A DNA stretch of 64,000 nucleotides from an uncultured Pseudomonadota bacterium (GTDB lineage: Bacteria > Pseudomonadota > Gammaproteobacteria > Steroidobacterales > Steroidobacteraceae), in assembly GCA_903862885.1 (NCBI GenBank), contig CAIOZU010000016.1:62001-126000 (forward strand), read 5' to 3'. Shown here piece after piece: positions 36,706 through 45,477 of this stretch. The position numbers were made by a program, and so were the translations under genes. The notes beneath the pieces are model-generated. The model was given only the letters and a program-made list of their open reading frames with translations, was not told the origin of the DNA and did no database searches. Positions within the stretch are counted from its first letter, which is position 1. Each line of letters opens with the position of its first letter.

Positions 36706-37854
36706 TCACAACACCGCGCGCGGGTAAGAACCGAGCAGCTTCATCAGAGACGCCACCTTCTTCACCTCAGCGAGCGCTTTTTTGACCGGCTTGTCCTCGG
36801 CATGGCCTTCGATGTCCATTAAGAACACGTAGTCCCACTTCTTGCGACGCGAGGGCCGTGATTCCAAGCGGGTCATGTTGACCCCATAGCGCGCGAAGGG
36901 CTCTAACAACTTTAACAAGGCCCCGGGATCTACCGTATCAGGGGCAGACAACAACAGCGTCGTCCGATCTTGCCCGGATGGCTTTAATAGTTTTCGACCC
37001 ACCACCAAAAAGCGCGTGGTGTTATCAGGTCGATCCTCAATCTCAGGCACCAATACCGACAGCCCATACACCTCAGCCGCCGCTTCCCCCGCAATCGCAG
37101 CGGTGCCCTGTTCATCCCGCGCGCGACGAGCGGCCTCGGCATTGGAGGACACAGGCAACAGCTCGACCTGCGGTAGATTCTCTTTGAGCCACCCACGGCA
37201 CTGCGCCAAAGACTGTTGATGCGAACAAATGCGCTCAATCGCCGCGAGATTGTCCACGCGCCCCATCAGGTGTTGATGCACGCGAAGCTCCACCTCCCCA
37301 CAAATCTTTAAGGGCGAGGTTAAAAACATATCGGCGGTGTGACTGACCGTGCCTTCCGTCGAGTTCTCAATCGGTACCACACCAAAATCAGCGACCCCGG
37401 CCTCCACCTCGGTGAACACCTCATCGATCGCCGCTAAGGGCAGCGCACGCACCGAGTGACCGAAGTGCTTGAGTACTGCCTGCTGCGTGAAGGTACCCTC
37501 AGGACCTAAGAAGGCGATCTTCAAAGGCGACTGCTGCGCAAGACAAGCGGACATGATCTCGCGGAACAAGCGCAGCATCTCCTCATCCGCGAGCGGCCCT
37601 TGGGCATTACGCGCAAGCACCTGCTGCAACACCGCCGCTTCCCGCTCCGGACTATAAAAATCTGCCGCTCCACTGGCGCGCTTGGCCACACCCACCGTCT
37701 GCGCAATGCGCGCCCGCTCGCTGATCAGCGTCTGCAACTGCGTATCGATGGCATCAATCGCTGCACGGCTGTCCGCCACCGGCACAGCCGTCTGCCCCAC
37801 CGGCACGGAGACCTTCCGTGGCCGCAGGACTTTAGGGGGTGTGGTTTTCGACAT
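36706..37854 (-). CDS. pheA: Bifunctional chorismate mutase/prephenate dehydratase PheA
   Basis: 382 residues from the Met of MSKTTPPKVL, which has AAGGA seven bases upstream; the longer open frame adds 31 unsupported codons and overlaps serC. An AroQ chorismate mutase domain (about 30-110, IDAIDTQLQTLISERARIAQ) is followed by prephenate dehydratase (about 118-300, IAFLGPEGTFTQQA, VPIENSTEGTV, DNTTRFLVVG) and a C-terminal ACT domain (ALLKLLEPFARYGVNMTRLESRPSR region, split) for phenylalanine feedback. Phenylalanine biosynthesis. Confidence 0.95.
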   Translation of the reverse strand: MSKTTPPKVLRPRKVSVPVGQTAVPVADSRAAIDAIDTQLQTLISERARIAQTVGVAKRASGAADFYSPEREAAVLQQVLARNAQGPLADEEMLRLFREIMSACLAQQSPLKIAFLGPEGTFTQQAVLKHFGHSVRALPLAAIDEVFTEVEAGVADFGVVPIENSTEGTVSHTADMFLTSPLKICGEVELRVHQHLMGRVDNLAAIERICSHQQSLAQCRGWLKENLPQVELLPVSSNAEAARRARDEQGTAAIAGEAAAEVYGLSVLVPEIEDRPDNTTRFLVVGRKLLKPSGQDRTTLLLSAPDTVDPGALLKLLEPFARYGVNMTRLESRPSRRKKWDYVFLMDIEGHAEDKPVKKALAEVKKVASLMKLLGSYPRAVL

Positions 37855-37927
37855 AGACCGATCCTTGCTGTGCGAGGCGCCGCCTAGGCGTCCTTGGGGG
37901 GCATCGTATCGGACATTAGCGCCAAGT

Positions 37928-39016
37928 TCACCCGTGGCGAGTCGCAAAATCTCGCATAAAGGTCAGCAGCGCCTGCACACCGGCCATCGGCAGGGCGTTA
38001 TATAGGCTTGCGCGCAGCCCGCCGACGCGCTGGTGGCCTTTAAGGTGCATGAGCCCAACCGCCGCCGCCTCACTGACAAACACGGGCTCTAAGCGCGCAT
38101 CCAGCAGATTAAACACCACATTCATCGCCGATCGATCGGCGCGCGCCACGTCATTTCGATAAAACCCCGATGCGTCGATGTAGCCATACAGGGCCTCGGC
38201 TTTTTGGTCATTGAGGATCGCCATGGCAGCCAGACCCCCCTGCGCTTTGATCCACTGAAACACCAGACCCGACAGATACCAACTGTAAGTCGGGGGCGTA
38301 TTCAGCATCGAGCCCTCTGCGGCCTGCGCCTGATAGTTCATCACCTGCGGGGTGAGCGCGCGTGCCCGCCCCAACAAATCCTCACGCACAATCACTAGAG
38401 TGATCCCCGATGGGCCCGCATTTTTTTGCGCACCGGCGTAAATCAATGCAAAGCGACTGACATCCAGCGGTCGGGATAAAATATGCGAGGACATATCCGC
38501 CACCAAGGGCAAGTCACCGACGTCCGGGATAAACGGGAACTCGACGCCACCGATGGTTTCATTGGAGGTGTAATGCAGATAGCGGGCCTCAGATGGGATC
38601 TGCCACTGCGACTGCGGGGGCACATGGCGATGACCGGATGCACTGCTGTCGGCCACCACCGCCACCGTCGCATAGCGACGCGCCTCAACGATGGCTTTCT
38701 CAGACCACAGACCGGTATTGGCGTAAGCCAGCGTGTCGCCGGCACTCGATAGATTGAGCGGCACCGCCGCAAACTGCAGGCTGGCACCGCCTTGCAAAAA
38801 CAACACGCGATAACCCGAAGGCACCGCCAAGAGCGCACGTAAATCTGCTTCGGCTTGGTGTGCGACCTCTAAAAACGCCGCACTTCGATGGCTGATTTCC
38901 ATGACCGACATGCCAGAGCCACGCCAATCACACAACTCGGCCGCGGCTTTTTCTAAGACCGCCTGAGGCAGGGCTGATGGCCCCGCGGAAAAATTATAAA
39001 CGTCCGATCTCAACAC
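37928..39016 (-). CDS. serC: Phosphoserine aminotransferase SerC
   Basis: 362 residues; serine and pyridoxine biosynthesis. YNFSAGPSALPQAVL at the N-terminus, EISHRSAAF, LQGGASLQFAAVPLNL, ADMSSHILSRPLDV and the PLP lysine in AGAQKNAGPSG identify SerC. The start is GTG (or the TTG one codon later) with no obvious ribosome-binding site; translational coupling to gyrA 31 bases upstream is possible. Confidence 0.95.
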   Translation of the reverse strand: MLRSDVYNFSAGPSALPQAVLEKAAAELCDWRGSGMSVMEISHRSAAFLEVAHQAEADLRALLAVPSGYRVLFLQGGASLQFAAVPLNLSSAGDTLAYANTGLWSEKAIVEARRYATVAVVADSSASGHRHVPPQSQWQIPSEARYLHYTSNETIGGVEFPFIPDVGDLPLVADMSSHILSRPLDVSRFALIYAGAQKNAGPSGITLVIVREDLLGRARALTPQVMNYQAQAAEGSMLNTPPTYSWYLSGLVFQWIKAQGGLAAMAILNDQKAEALYGYIDASGFYRNDVARADRSAMNVVFNLLDARLEPVFVSEAAAVGLMHLKGHQRVGGLRASLYNALPMAGVQALLTFMRDFATRHG

Positions 39017-39031
39017 GCGGAATCAGCCGAA

Positions 39032-39055
39032 CCCCCTGAGCGTCCGCTCAGGGGG
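39032..39055 (-). promoter_or_regulatory. Strong hairpin across the gyrA stop codon
   Basis: A perfect 10-bp stem (CCCCCTGAGC with GCTCAGGGGG) and 4-base loop contains the gyrA stop codon. On the minus strand it is followed by TTCGGCTGATTCC, with no T-run, so it is not a standard terminator. It may stabilise gyrA mRNA or limit read-through into serC. Confidence 0.5.
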
Positions 39056-41663
39056 CCGTCTCTGGGGGTGAGTCGGTGGGGACCGTCGTGTTAGCAGCAA
39101 CCGCCGACTCCGCCGCGGGGGCTTCATCCGCCATCTCGATATAAGGCACGCGGGCGAGACCGACCAACTGATCCTCATCATCCAAACGCATCAAGCGCAC
39201 GCCTTGCGTGTTACGACCGAGTGTGGAGATCTGGGCGACCGCGGTGCGCACTAAGGTGCCACCCTTACTGATCAGCATCACATCGTCGGTCGCCAATACC
39301 TGCGCGGCACCGACCATGCGCCCGTTGCGCTCTGACAAGGTCAAGGCAATGACACCCTGACCCCCACGACCTTGGGTTGACCACTCGCTGGCTTCCGTTA
39401 ACTTCCCGTAGCCATTCTCTGACACGGTGAGAATCGCACCGTCGCGGATCACGATCAAGGCATTGACCTCATGCCCTTCACCTAAGGTGATGCCACGCAC
39501 CCCGGTGGCTTCCCGACCCATCGCGCGCACATCGTTCTCATGGAAGCGAATGGCTTTGCCGGCGGTGGTGGCGAGCATGATGTCACTCTGACCATCGGTG
39601 ATGTCCACACCCACCAAACGATCCCCCTCATCCAAACCCACGGCAATGATGCCGGCGGTGCGTGGCCGAGAGAACGCTTCCAGTGGTGTCTTCTTCACGG
39701 TGCCTTGGCTGGTCGCCATGAACACAAACTTATCTTCCGGATACTCGCGGATCGGCAGCATCGCATTGATGCGCTCACCCTCTTCGAGTGGCAGCAAGTT
39801 CACAATCGGCTTGCCGCGCCCGCCGCGACCGGCGAGCGGTAACTTATAGACCTTCAACCAATACACCCGACCGCGGTTCGAGAAGCACAACAAGGTGTCA
39901 TGGGTTTGCGCGACGAACAGCCGCTCGATCAGATCCTCTTCCTTCATGTCCGTCGCCGCCCGTCCGCGGCCACCGCGATTTTGGGTGCGATACTCAGTGA
40001 CCGGCTGACTCTTAGCGTAACCATCGGAGGTCAGCGTCACCACCACCGGCTGATCCTCAATCAGATCTTCCATGGTCAGATCGGAATGATCGATGTTGAT
40101 CTCGGTGCGACGTGGATCGGCAAACTCTTCTTTAATCTCAAGCAACTCGCCACGAATCACCGCCAGCAAGCGCTCAGGACGCGCCAAAATATCCGACAGA
40201 TCACGAATGCGTTCTAAGATCTCGGCGTACTCGGCCACGATCTTGTTGCGCTCAAGACCGGTGAGTCGGTGCAAACGCAGATCTAAGATCGCTTGCGCCT
40301 GCACTTCAGAGAGCACGTAGCCGCTTGCGCTTAAGCCAAACTGCTCAGGTAAGTGATCGGGACGGACACGGACGCCCTCGGCCCGCGCTAACATCTCAGG
40401 CACGGCCCCACCCGGCCAGGAACGCGCCATCAAGGCGGCTTTCGCCTCAGGCGGTGCGGGGGCCGCCTTAATGACCGCAATGACTTCATCGATGTTGGCC
40501 AGCGCCACCGCCTGACCTTCGAGCACATGGCCGCGCTCGCGTGCTTTCTTCAGTTCAAATACGGTACGACGGGTCACCACTTCACGGCGATGACGCAAGA
40601 ACGTGTCAAGCAACTCTTTTAAGCCCAACAGGCGCGGCTGGCCGTCGACCAGACCCACCATGTTGATACCAAACACCGTCTCCATCGGCGTGTGTTTGTA
40701 GAGATTGTTAAGAACCACCTCAGGCACTTCGCCGCGCTTTAATTCAATGACAATCCGCATGCCGTCTTTATCAGACTCATCGCGAAGCCCATCACCGGCA
40801 ATGCCTTCAATGATCTTTTCGCGCACCAGATCAGCAATACGCTCAAGTAAACGCGCTTTATTGACCTGATACGGCAACTCTGTGACCACGATCTGTTGAC
40901 GGGAGCGCTCTAGATCCTCAATGTGGGTTCGGGCGCGCACATAGATGCGACCACGACCGCCCTTATAGGCCGAGACAATCTCAGCGGCCCCATTGATGAT
41001 GCCCGCGGTCGGAAAGTCAGGGCCGGGCACCAACTGCATCAGCGCCGCCAACGTCAAATCCGGGTCATCGATCAAGGCCAAGCACGCATCAATGATCTCG
41101 CCCAAATTATGGGGCGGGATATTGGTCGCCATACCAACGGCAATACCCGAAGAGCCGTTGATCAATAAATTCGGTACACGCGCCGGCATCACCGACGGCT
41201 CATGTTCTGACTCGTCGTAGTTAGGCACAAAATCGACGGTCTCTTTGTCGATGTCCATCAGTAACTGATGGGCCAACTTCGACATGCGCACTTCGGTGTA
41301 GCGCATGGCCGCTGGCATATCGCCATCGACTGAACCGAAATTGCCTTGACCATCGACTAGCATGTAGCGCATCGAGAAGGGCTGCGCCATGCGCACCATC
41401 GCGTCATACACGGCGCTGTCACCATGCGGGTGATACTTACCGATCACATCACCGACCACACGCGCGGATTTTTTATACGCCTTGTTGTAGTCAACACCCA
41501 ACTCATGCATCGCGTACAGCACCCGCCGATGGACAGGCTTTAAGCCGTCGCGAACGTCAGGTAAGGCGCGTCCAACGATCACGCTCATGGCGTAATCGAG
41601 GTAGGACTGTCGCATTTCGTCTTCGAGATTGACGTGCAGTAATTCGCGCGCGATTTGAACCAT
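39048..41663 (-). CDS. gyrA: DNA gyrase subunit A
   Basis: 871 residues; breakage-reunion subunit of gyrase. The N-terminal domain has [22 protein letters not shown], the quinolone-resistance region [10 protein letters not shown] with Ser83 and Asp87 unchanged (E. coli numbering), the active-site tyrosine in AAMRYTEVR, and [17 protein letters not shown]. Six beta-pinwheel blades in the C-terminal domain include the GyrA box QNRGGRGR. The C-terminus ends in an Ala/Glu/Pro-rich tail. Confidence 0.98.
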   Translation of the reverse strand: MVQIARELLHVNLEDEMRQSYLDYAMSVIVGRALPDVRDGLKPVHRRVLYAMHELGVDYNKAYKKSARVVGDVIGKYHPHGDSAVYDAMVRMAQPFSMRYMLVDGQGNFGSVDGDMPAAMRYTEVRMSKLAHQLLMDIDKETVDFVPNYDESEHEPSVMPARVPNLLINGSSGIAVGMATNIPPHNLGEIIDACLALIDDPDLTLAALMQLVPGPDFPTAGIINGAAEIVSAYKGGRGRIYVRARTHIEDLERSRQQIVVTELPYQVNKARLLERIADLVREKIIEGIAGDGLRDESDKDGMRIVIELKRGEVPEVVLNNLYKHTPMETVFGINMVGLVDGQPRLLGLKELLDTFLRHRREVVTRRTVFELKKARERGHVLEGQAVALANIDEVIAVIKAAPAPPEAKAALMARSWPGGAVPEMLARAEGVRVRPDHLPEQFGLSASGYVLSEVQAQAILDLRLHRLTGLERNKIVAEYAEILERIRDLSDILARPERLLAVIRGELLEIKEEFADPRRTEINIDHSDLTMEDLIEDQPVVVTLTSDGYAKSQPVTEYRTQNRGGRGRAATDMKEEDLIERLFVAQTHDTLLCFSNRGRVYWLKVYKLPLAGRGGRGKPIVNLLPLEEGERINAMLPIREYPEDKFVFMATSQGTVKKTPLEAFSRPRTAGIIAVGLDEGDRLVGVDITDGQSDIMLATTAGKAIRFHENDVRAMGREATGVRGITLGEGHEVNALIVIRDGAILTVSENGYGKLTEASEWSTQGRGGQGVIALTLSERNGRMVGAAQVLATDDVMLISKGGTLVRTAVAQISTLGRNTQGVRLMRLDDEDQLVGLARVPYIEMADEAPAAESAVAANTTVPTDSPPETAP

Positions 41664-41676
41664 GCGGGGACGCTTC

Positions 41677-41700
41677 TTGCGGCTGTTTTTGAAGCCGCAA
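41677..41700 (-). promoter_or_regulatory. Hairpin in the gyrA leader
   Basis: A perfect 8-bp stem TTGCGGCT/AGCCGCAA encloses an 8-base loop, with its foot 13 bases before the gyrA start. A TAAGAT hexamer (41700-41705, minus) abuts it and could be a -10, but no -35 is convincing. The position would allow an effect on translation or message stability. Confidence 0.4.
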
Positions 41701-41819
41701 TCTTAGCACAAGACAGAGCCAACCTTCGCTCACCGAACGCCTCAGGACCGGCCACGCGCGCTATACTGGGAGGAAGCTAACGCCCTACCCCCAAACACTG
41801 CCTGACGAGACTGTAGCCT

Positions 41820-42578
41820 GTGACCCACGCCCGCCCCGATGGCACATTGACCGACAACGTGGATCCCGCGGAAATCGCCAAATTTGATGACGGCGCCGCG
41901 CGCTTTTGGGACCCCGCCGGCCCCTTTGCGCCACTCCATCAACTCAATCCGGTGCGCCTGCAGTACGTCAACGCCTGCGCCCCCTTAGCGGGCCTGCGCG
42001 CACTGGATGTGGGCTGTGCGGGCGGCTTACTCACCGAGGTCATGGCACGTGAAGGCGCTGAGGTGTCAGGCATCGACCTCGCCCACCGCCTCTTGGCGAT
42101 TGCGGAACTGCATGCACTCGAGAGCGGCCTTCGCATTCACTACCGCGCCATCAGCGCCGAGCAACTGGCCAGCGAAAGCCCGGGGCAGTTCGATGTGATC
42201 ACCTGCATGGAGATGCTCGAGCACGTCCCCGACCCCGCCTCGGTGATCAACGCCTTGGCCCAACTCGTCAAGCCCGGTGGCTCGCTCGTGATATCGACCT
42301 TAAACCGTACGCCGAAGGCCTTTGCCCTCGCCATTGTCGGCGGCGAATACCTCGCCGGCCTGCTGCCTAAGGGCACCCACGAGTACGCACGCTTTCTCAC
42401 CCCCGCCGAATGTGGTCAGGCGGCGCGCGCGGCGGGACTCACCGTGGCCGGTATCAGAGGCCTGCAGATGAACCTGCTCACCCGGCAGTTTTTCTTAAGT
42501 GACGACGTGTCGGTGAACTACCTGTTACACCTCACGCGGCCCAGTGCGCACCCACACCCACGGCAGGCAGAGGGATGA
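41820..42578 (+). CDS. ubiG: Ubiquinone biosynthesis O-methyltransferase UbiG
   Basis: 252 residues; SAM-dependent methylation of two hydroxyls in ubiquinone synthesis. FDDGAARFWDPAGPFAPLHQLNPVR, motif I LDVGCAGGLLTEVMA, CMEMLEHVPDP and the family-specific PKGTHEYARFLTP segment identify UbiG. The start is GTG; AGGA-like sequence is weak. Divergent from gyrA, which is a common arrangement. Its stop overlaps the next start (ATGA). Confidence 0.94.
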   Translation: MTHARPDGTLTDNVDPAEIAKFDDGAARFWDPAGPFAPLHQLNPVRLQYVNACAPLAGLRALDVGCAGGLLTEVMAREGAEVSGIDLAHRLLAIAELHALESGLRIHYRAISAEQLASESPGQFDVITCMEMLEHVPDPASVINALAQLVKPGGSLVISTLNRTPKAFALAIVGGEYLAGLLPKGTHEYARFLTPAECGQAARAAGLTVAGIRGLQMNLLTRQFFLSDDVSVNYLLHLTRPSAHPHPRQAEG

Positions 42579-43285
42579 CCGATCTCTCCACGCCGCTGAC
42601 CCAGGCCTTGAGCGTGCAGTTTGCCGGCCCGTCGCGTGCCTGGCTTAAAGACCTGTATGCCTTGGATGCGACCTTAGGACAGATCGGCCGTCAGGGACTG
42701 GCGCATGAAGTCGCGCACGTGAAACTCGACTGGTGGCGCGAGGAGATCACCCGCTTACAGCAAGGCGAACCGCGCCATCCCTGCACCCAAGCGCTGCATG
42801 CCCATCGCCCCAAAGACCCGCTGTATCTGCGCTTCGATGAGCGCCTGACCGCGGTGGAATTTGAGCTGGTGGGCTTTGCACCCACCGCCTTAGCGGAGTT
42901 ACTCACCTGGGTGGATCGCTCCCATGGCGCCTTGCAGCGCTTGATCGCCGTGAGTTTAGGTGGTGCGGATCCGGTGACCCTATCGCGCGCTGGCCTTTCC
43001 TTAGGACGCGGCCTAGGACTCAGAGATTGGCTGATCCGAGCCGAGGTCAGCGAGGAGTTGTCGCGCGATGGGTTGCTCGATTTAGCCACCCAGAGTCTGG
43101 ACGATGCCATCGGCGCGCTCCCGCCCAGCGCGCACCGCGCCCAACGCCATGGCCTCGTGCAAGCCACCCTAGCACGCGCGCAACTGCACGCTGCCCGAGA
43201 TCCGAGTCGCGGCGCACCCGGCGCCCTATCGCAATACTGGCGCGCCTTTAAAACCGCGCGCGCCGCTCAATCCACTGGAGCCTAG
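42575..43285 (+). CDS. Squalene/phytoene synthase-like protein, probably non-catalytic
   Basis: 236 residues, mostly helical. VKLDWWREEITRL and the overall spacing resemble the trans-isoprenyl-synthase (squalene/phytoene synthase) fold, and relatives of the NDUFAF6 type. The two Asp-rich DxxxD metal sites needed for catalysis are missing: the first place reads YALDATLGQI and the second LRDWLIRAE. A scaffold or lipid-related role is possible. It is coupled to ubiG by a 4-base overlap and followed one base later by yciK; the usual gph phosphatase gene between ubiG and yciK is not present. Confidence 0.6.
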   Translation: MTDLSTPLTQALSVQFAGPSRAWLKDLYALDATLGQIGRQGLAHEVAHVKLDWWREEITRLQQGEPRHPCTQALHAHRPKDPLYLRFDERLTAVEFELVGFAPTALAELLTWVDRSHGALQRLIAVSLGGADPVTLSRAGLSLGRGLGLRDWLIRAEVSEELSRDGLLDLATQSLDDAIGALPPSAHRAQRHGLVQATLARAQLHAARDPSRGAPGALSQYWRAFKTARAAQSTGA

Positions 43286-43286
43286 C

Positions 43287-44060
43287 GTGGCCTTGTCCTT
43301 AAACCCCGCCGCCTATCAACCGGCCGCGAACCATCTCAAAGATCGAGTGATCTTAGTCACCGGTGCGGGCAGCGGCATCGGCCGCGCCTTGGCTCATGAT
43401 CTCGCCCGCCAAGGGGCCACCGTCGGTCTGCTCGGTCGCCAATCCAAAAAACTGGAGCGCGTGTACGACGAGATCGTGACCCGGGGTGGGCCCACCCCGG
43501 CCTTACTGCCCTTCGATTTAGAAAATGCGCTCGCACCCCAATACGATGCATTGGCGGAAGCGCTACTGACGGAGTTTGGCAGGCTCGATGGCCTCGTCCA
43601 CAACGCCGCCCTGTTAGGGGTGCGCTCACCGATTGCGCATTTTGATGTGCCGACGTGGTGTCGGGTGCTGCAGGTCAATCTCACGGCAGCATTTTGTTTG
43701 ACTCAGGTGTGTCTGCCTTTGTTGGAAAAAAGTGCAGATGCATCGATCGTGTTCACCACCAGTGGCGTGGGCCACGTCGGACGCGCCTACTGGGGCGCAT
43801 ACGCGGTCTCTAAATTTGGGGTGGAGGGCTTAGCGCAAGTATTGGCCCACGAATACCAAGGCAATGATCGGCTGCGCATCAATGTCATCGACCCCGGCGC
43901 CACGCGCACCGATATGCGCGCGGTCGCTTATCCGGGTGAAGACCCGAAGACCTTAAAAACGCCTGCCGAGATCACCGCGGCCTACCTCTACCTACTGGGC
44001 CCCGACTCCCGCGGGGTGTCAGGGGAGCGCGTGCTCGCTCAGCCGCCGGTGCCGGCTTAA
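43287..44060 (+). CDS. yciK: Short-chain dehydrogenase of the YciK family
   Basis: 257 residues; Rossmann-fold NAD(P) oxidoreductase. The nucleotide loop is ILVTGAGSGIGRALA, followed by NAALLG (NNAG equivalent HNAAL), the catalytic Ser in FTTSGVGHVGRA and Tyr/Lys in YWGAYAVSKF, then NVIDPGATRTDMRA and DSRGVSGE. The sequence follows E. coli YciK throughout. Substrate unknown. Its last 89 bases overlap the convergent pseudouridine-synthase gene. The start is a GTG; the reading frame agrees with the family N-terminus. Confidence 0.9.
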   Translation: MALSLNPAAYQPAANHLKDRVILVTGAGSGIGRALAHDLARQGATVGLLGRQSKKLERVYDEIVTRGGPTPALLPFDLENALAPQYDALAEALLTEFGRLDGLVHNAALLGVRSPIAHFDVPTWCRVLQVNLTAAFCLTQVCLPLLEKSADASIVFTTSGVGHVGRAYWGAYAVSKFGVEGLAQVLAHEYQGNDRLRINVIDPGATRTDMRAVAYPGEDPKTLKTPAEITAAYLYLLGPDSRGVSGERVLAQPPVPA

Positions 44061-44817
44061 GCGCCACCCCAGGTGGGGGTAAGCCCACCGCCTGATAGAG
44101 CGCATCGCGCTCTTTGCCTTGCAATTCCCGGTGACGTCCGCGCGAGACGGTGCGATCCATCGACACCGGCCCAAAGCGGGTGCGCAAGATGCGTCCGACC
44201 TCTAAGCCCGCATCCATCACGATGCGTCGCAGATCCCGACCATGGCCGCGACGCACCTCAAACTCAATCCAACGATTACGACCGGCACCGGCTAACAGCA
44301 TCGCCTGGGTGATCTCAAAGGCGGGCTCACCGGCTAAGGCGGCGGCCGCGAAGGACTCCACCAAGGCATCGGTCGGTTCACCGTGCACACGCACCGCATA
44401 GCGACAGGGAATCTCCGCAAAGCGCTTACTCGCCGCCGCGCGCAACTGACCATCGGTGGTGAAAATCTCAAGCCCCCCATCGAGTGGCGCTAAGGGGGAC
44501 AACGGCAACCAGCGTCGGCCACGTACGGGCGGTAATCGATCGTAGGTAGAGGCCGCCGCCGCATCGCCTTCGGCATCGGCCGTTTTTAAGGATTCACCGG
44601 GTGAGCGGTGATAGATGAGAACCAAATCCGCAGGCGCTGCCCGATCCAAACGCAGCTTTCTGCCATCCACTGCGATGTCATCGTGCGCCTCGACCTTCAA
44701 ACCCACCGTGGCCAAGCGACCATTGACGGTCACCCGTCCGGCCGCAATCCAAAGCTCCGCATCACGCCTCGAGGCCACTCCGGCACCGGCTAACACCTTT
44801 TGTAAGCGCTCAGCCAC
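43972..44817 (-). CDS. RluB-like pseudouridine synthase with degenerate catalytic motif
   Basis: 281 residues in the rluB position after scpB. The N-terminal S4 domain (ERLQKVLAGAGVASRRDAE, GRVTVNGRLATVG) and most of the RsuA-type domain (YDRLPPVRGRRWLPL, GLEIFTTDGQL, YAVRVHGEP, LEVGRILRTRFGPV) are clear. The catalytic GRLDxxxxGLL motif is not: it reads SPLAPLDGGLEIF, so ungapped alignment puts Ala at the catalytic Asp, and a gapped one keeps an Asp but loses the Arg and three residues. HKPxG is also changed to HRSPG. Activity is doubtful. The C-terminus is a basic Pro/Arg tail encoded over yciK. Confidence 0.8.
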   Translation of the reverse strand: MAERLQKVLAGAGVASRRDAELWIAAGRVTVNGRLATVGLKVEAHDDIAVDGRKLRLDRAAPADLVLIYHRSPGESLKTADAEGDAAAASTYDRLPPVRGRRWLPLSPLAPLDGGLEIFTTDGQLRAAASKRFAEIPCRYAVRVHGEPTDALVESFAAAALAGEPAFEITQAMLLAGAGRNRWIEFEVRRGHGRDLRRIVMDAGLEVGRILRTRFGPVSMDRTVSRGRHRELQGKERDALYQAVGLPPPGVALKPAPAAERARAPLTPRGSRGPVGRGRPR

Positions 44818-45463
44818 TCACAGCGCCCGATACCGCCACCGGCACTGCCTCATCCTCATCCGCCCCCATCATCTCCTGTAGCTCAGCCGCTTCAGGGATC
44901 GGCGCTGTGGAAAAATCCAACTGCACGCCTAAGGACTCAATGTCTTTTAATTCCGCCAAGGTCGGTAACGCATCCAGGGTCTTCAAACCAAAGTAATCCA
45001 GAAAATCTTTGGTCGTGGCCAACAACTCCGGTCGACCCGGCACTTCACGATGACCAATCACGCGCACCCAATTGCGCTCAAGGAGGGTGCGAATGATATT
45101 GGGATTCACCGCCACGCCGCGAATGTCTTCGATCTCACCGCGCGTGATCGGCTGTCGATAGGCAATCAAGGCCAAGGTCTCAAGCAAGGCTCGGGAATAC
45201 TTCGCCGGTCGCTCACTCCACAGACGCGACACCGGTGTGGCAATGGCGTCTCTGATCTGGATCCGATAGCCACTGGCGACTTCACGCAACTCAATGCCCC
45301 GGTCCTGGTAGTCGCCAGCCAGCTCCGTCAGGGCCAGTTCAATCGAGGCACGCTCAGGCTTGGCGAACTCATCAAAAAGCTCAAACAACTCGGCCAGCGT
45401 CAGTGGGCGACCGGACGCCAGTAAAGCCGCCTCGACCACATTCTTCACATAGGGTTCACTCAT
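44810..45463 (-). CDS. scpB: Segregation and condensation protein B
   Basis: 217 residues from the Met of MSEPYVKNVVEAALL, with GGGAG five bases upstream; four more codons are open. Two winged-helix domains are visible: LASGRPLTLAELFELFDE and ALIAYRQPITRGEIEDIRGV followed by GRPELLATTKDFLDYFGL. It is the kleisin-associated subunit of the Smc-ScpAB condensin; smc itself is at the right end of the window. Overlaps the next gene by eight bases. Confidence 0.95.
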   Translation of the reverse strand: MSEPYVKNVVEAALLASGRPLTLAELFELFDEFAKPERASIELALTELAGDYQDRGIELREVASGYRIQIRDAIATPVSRLWSERPAKYSRALLETLALIAYRQPITRGEIEDIRGVAVNPNIIRTLLERNWVRVIGHREVPGRPELLATTKDFLDYFGLKTLDALPTLAELKDIESLGVQLDFSTAPIPEAAELQEMMGADEDEAVPVAVSGAVSG

Positions 45464-45477
45464 CACGACTCCCACCG

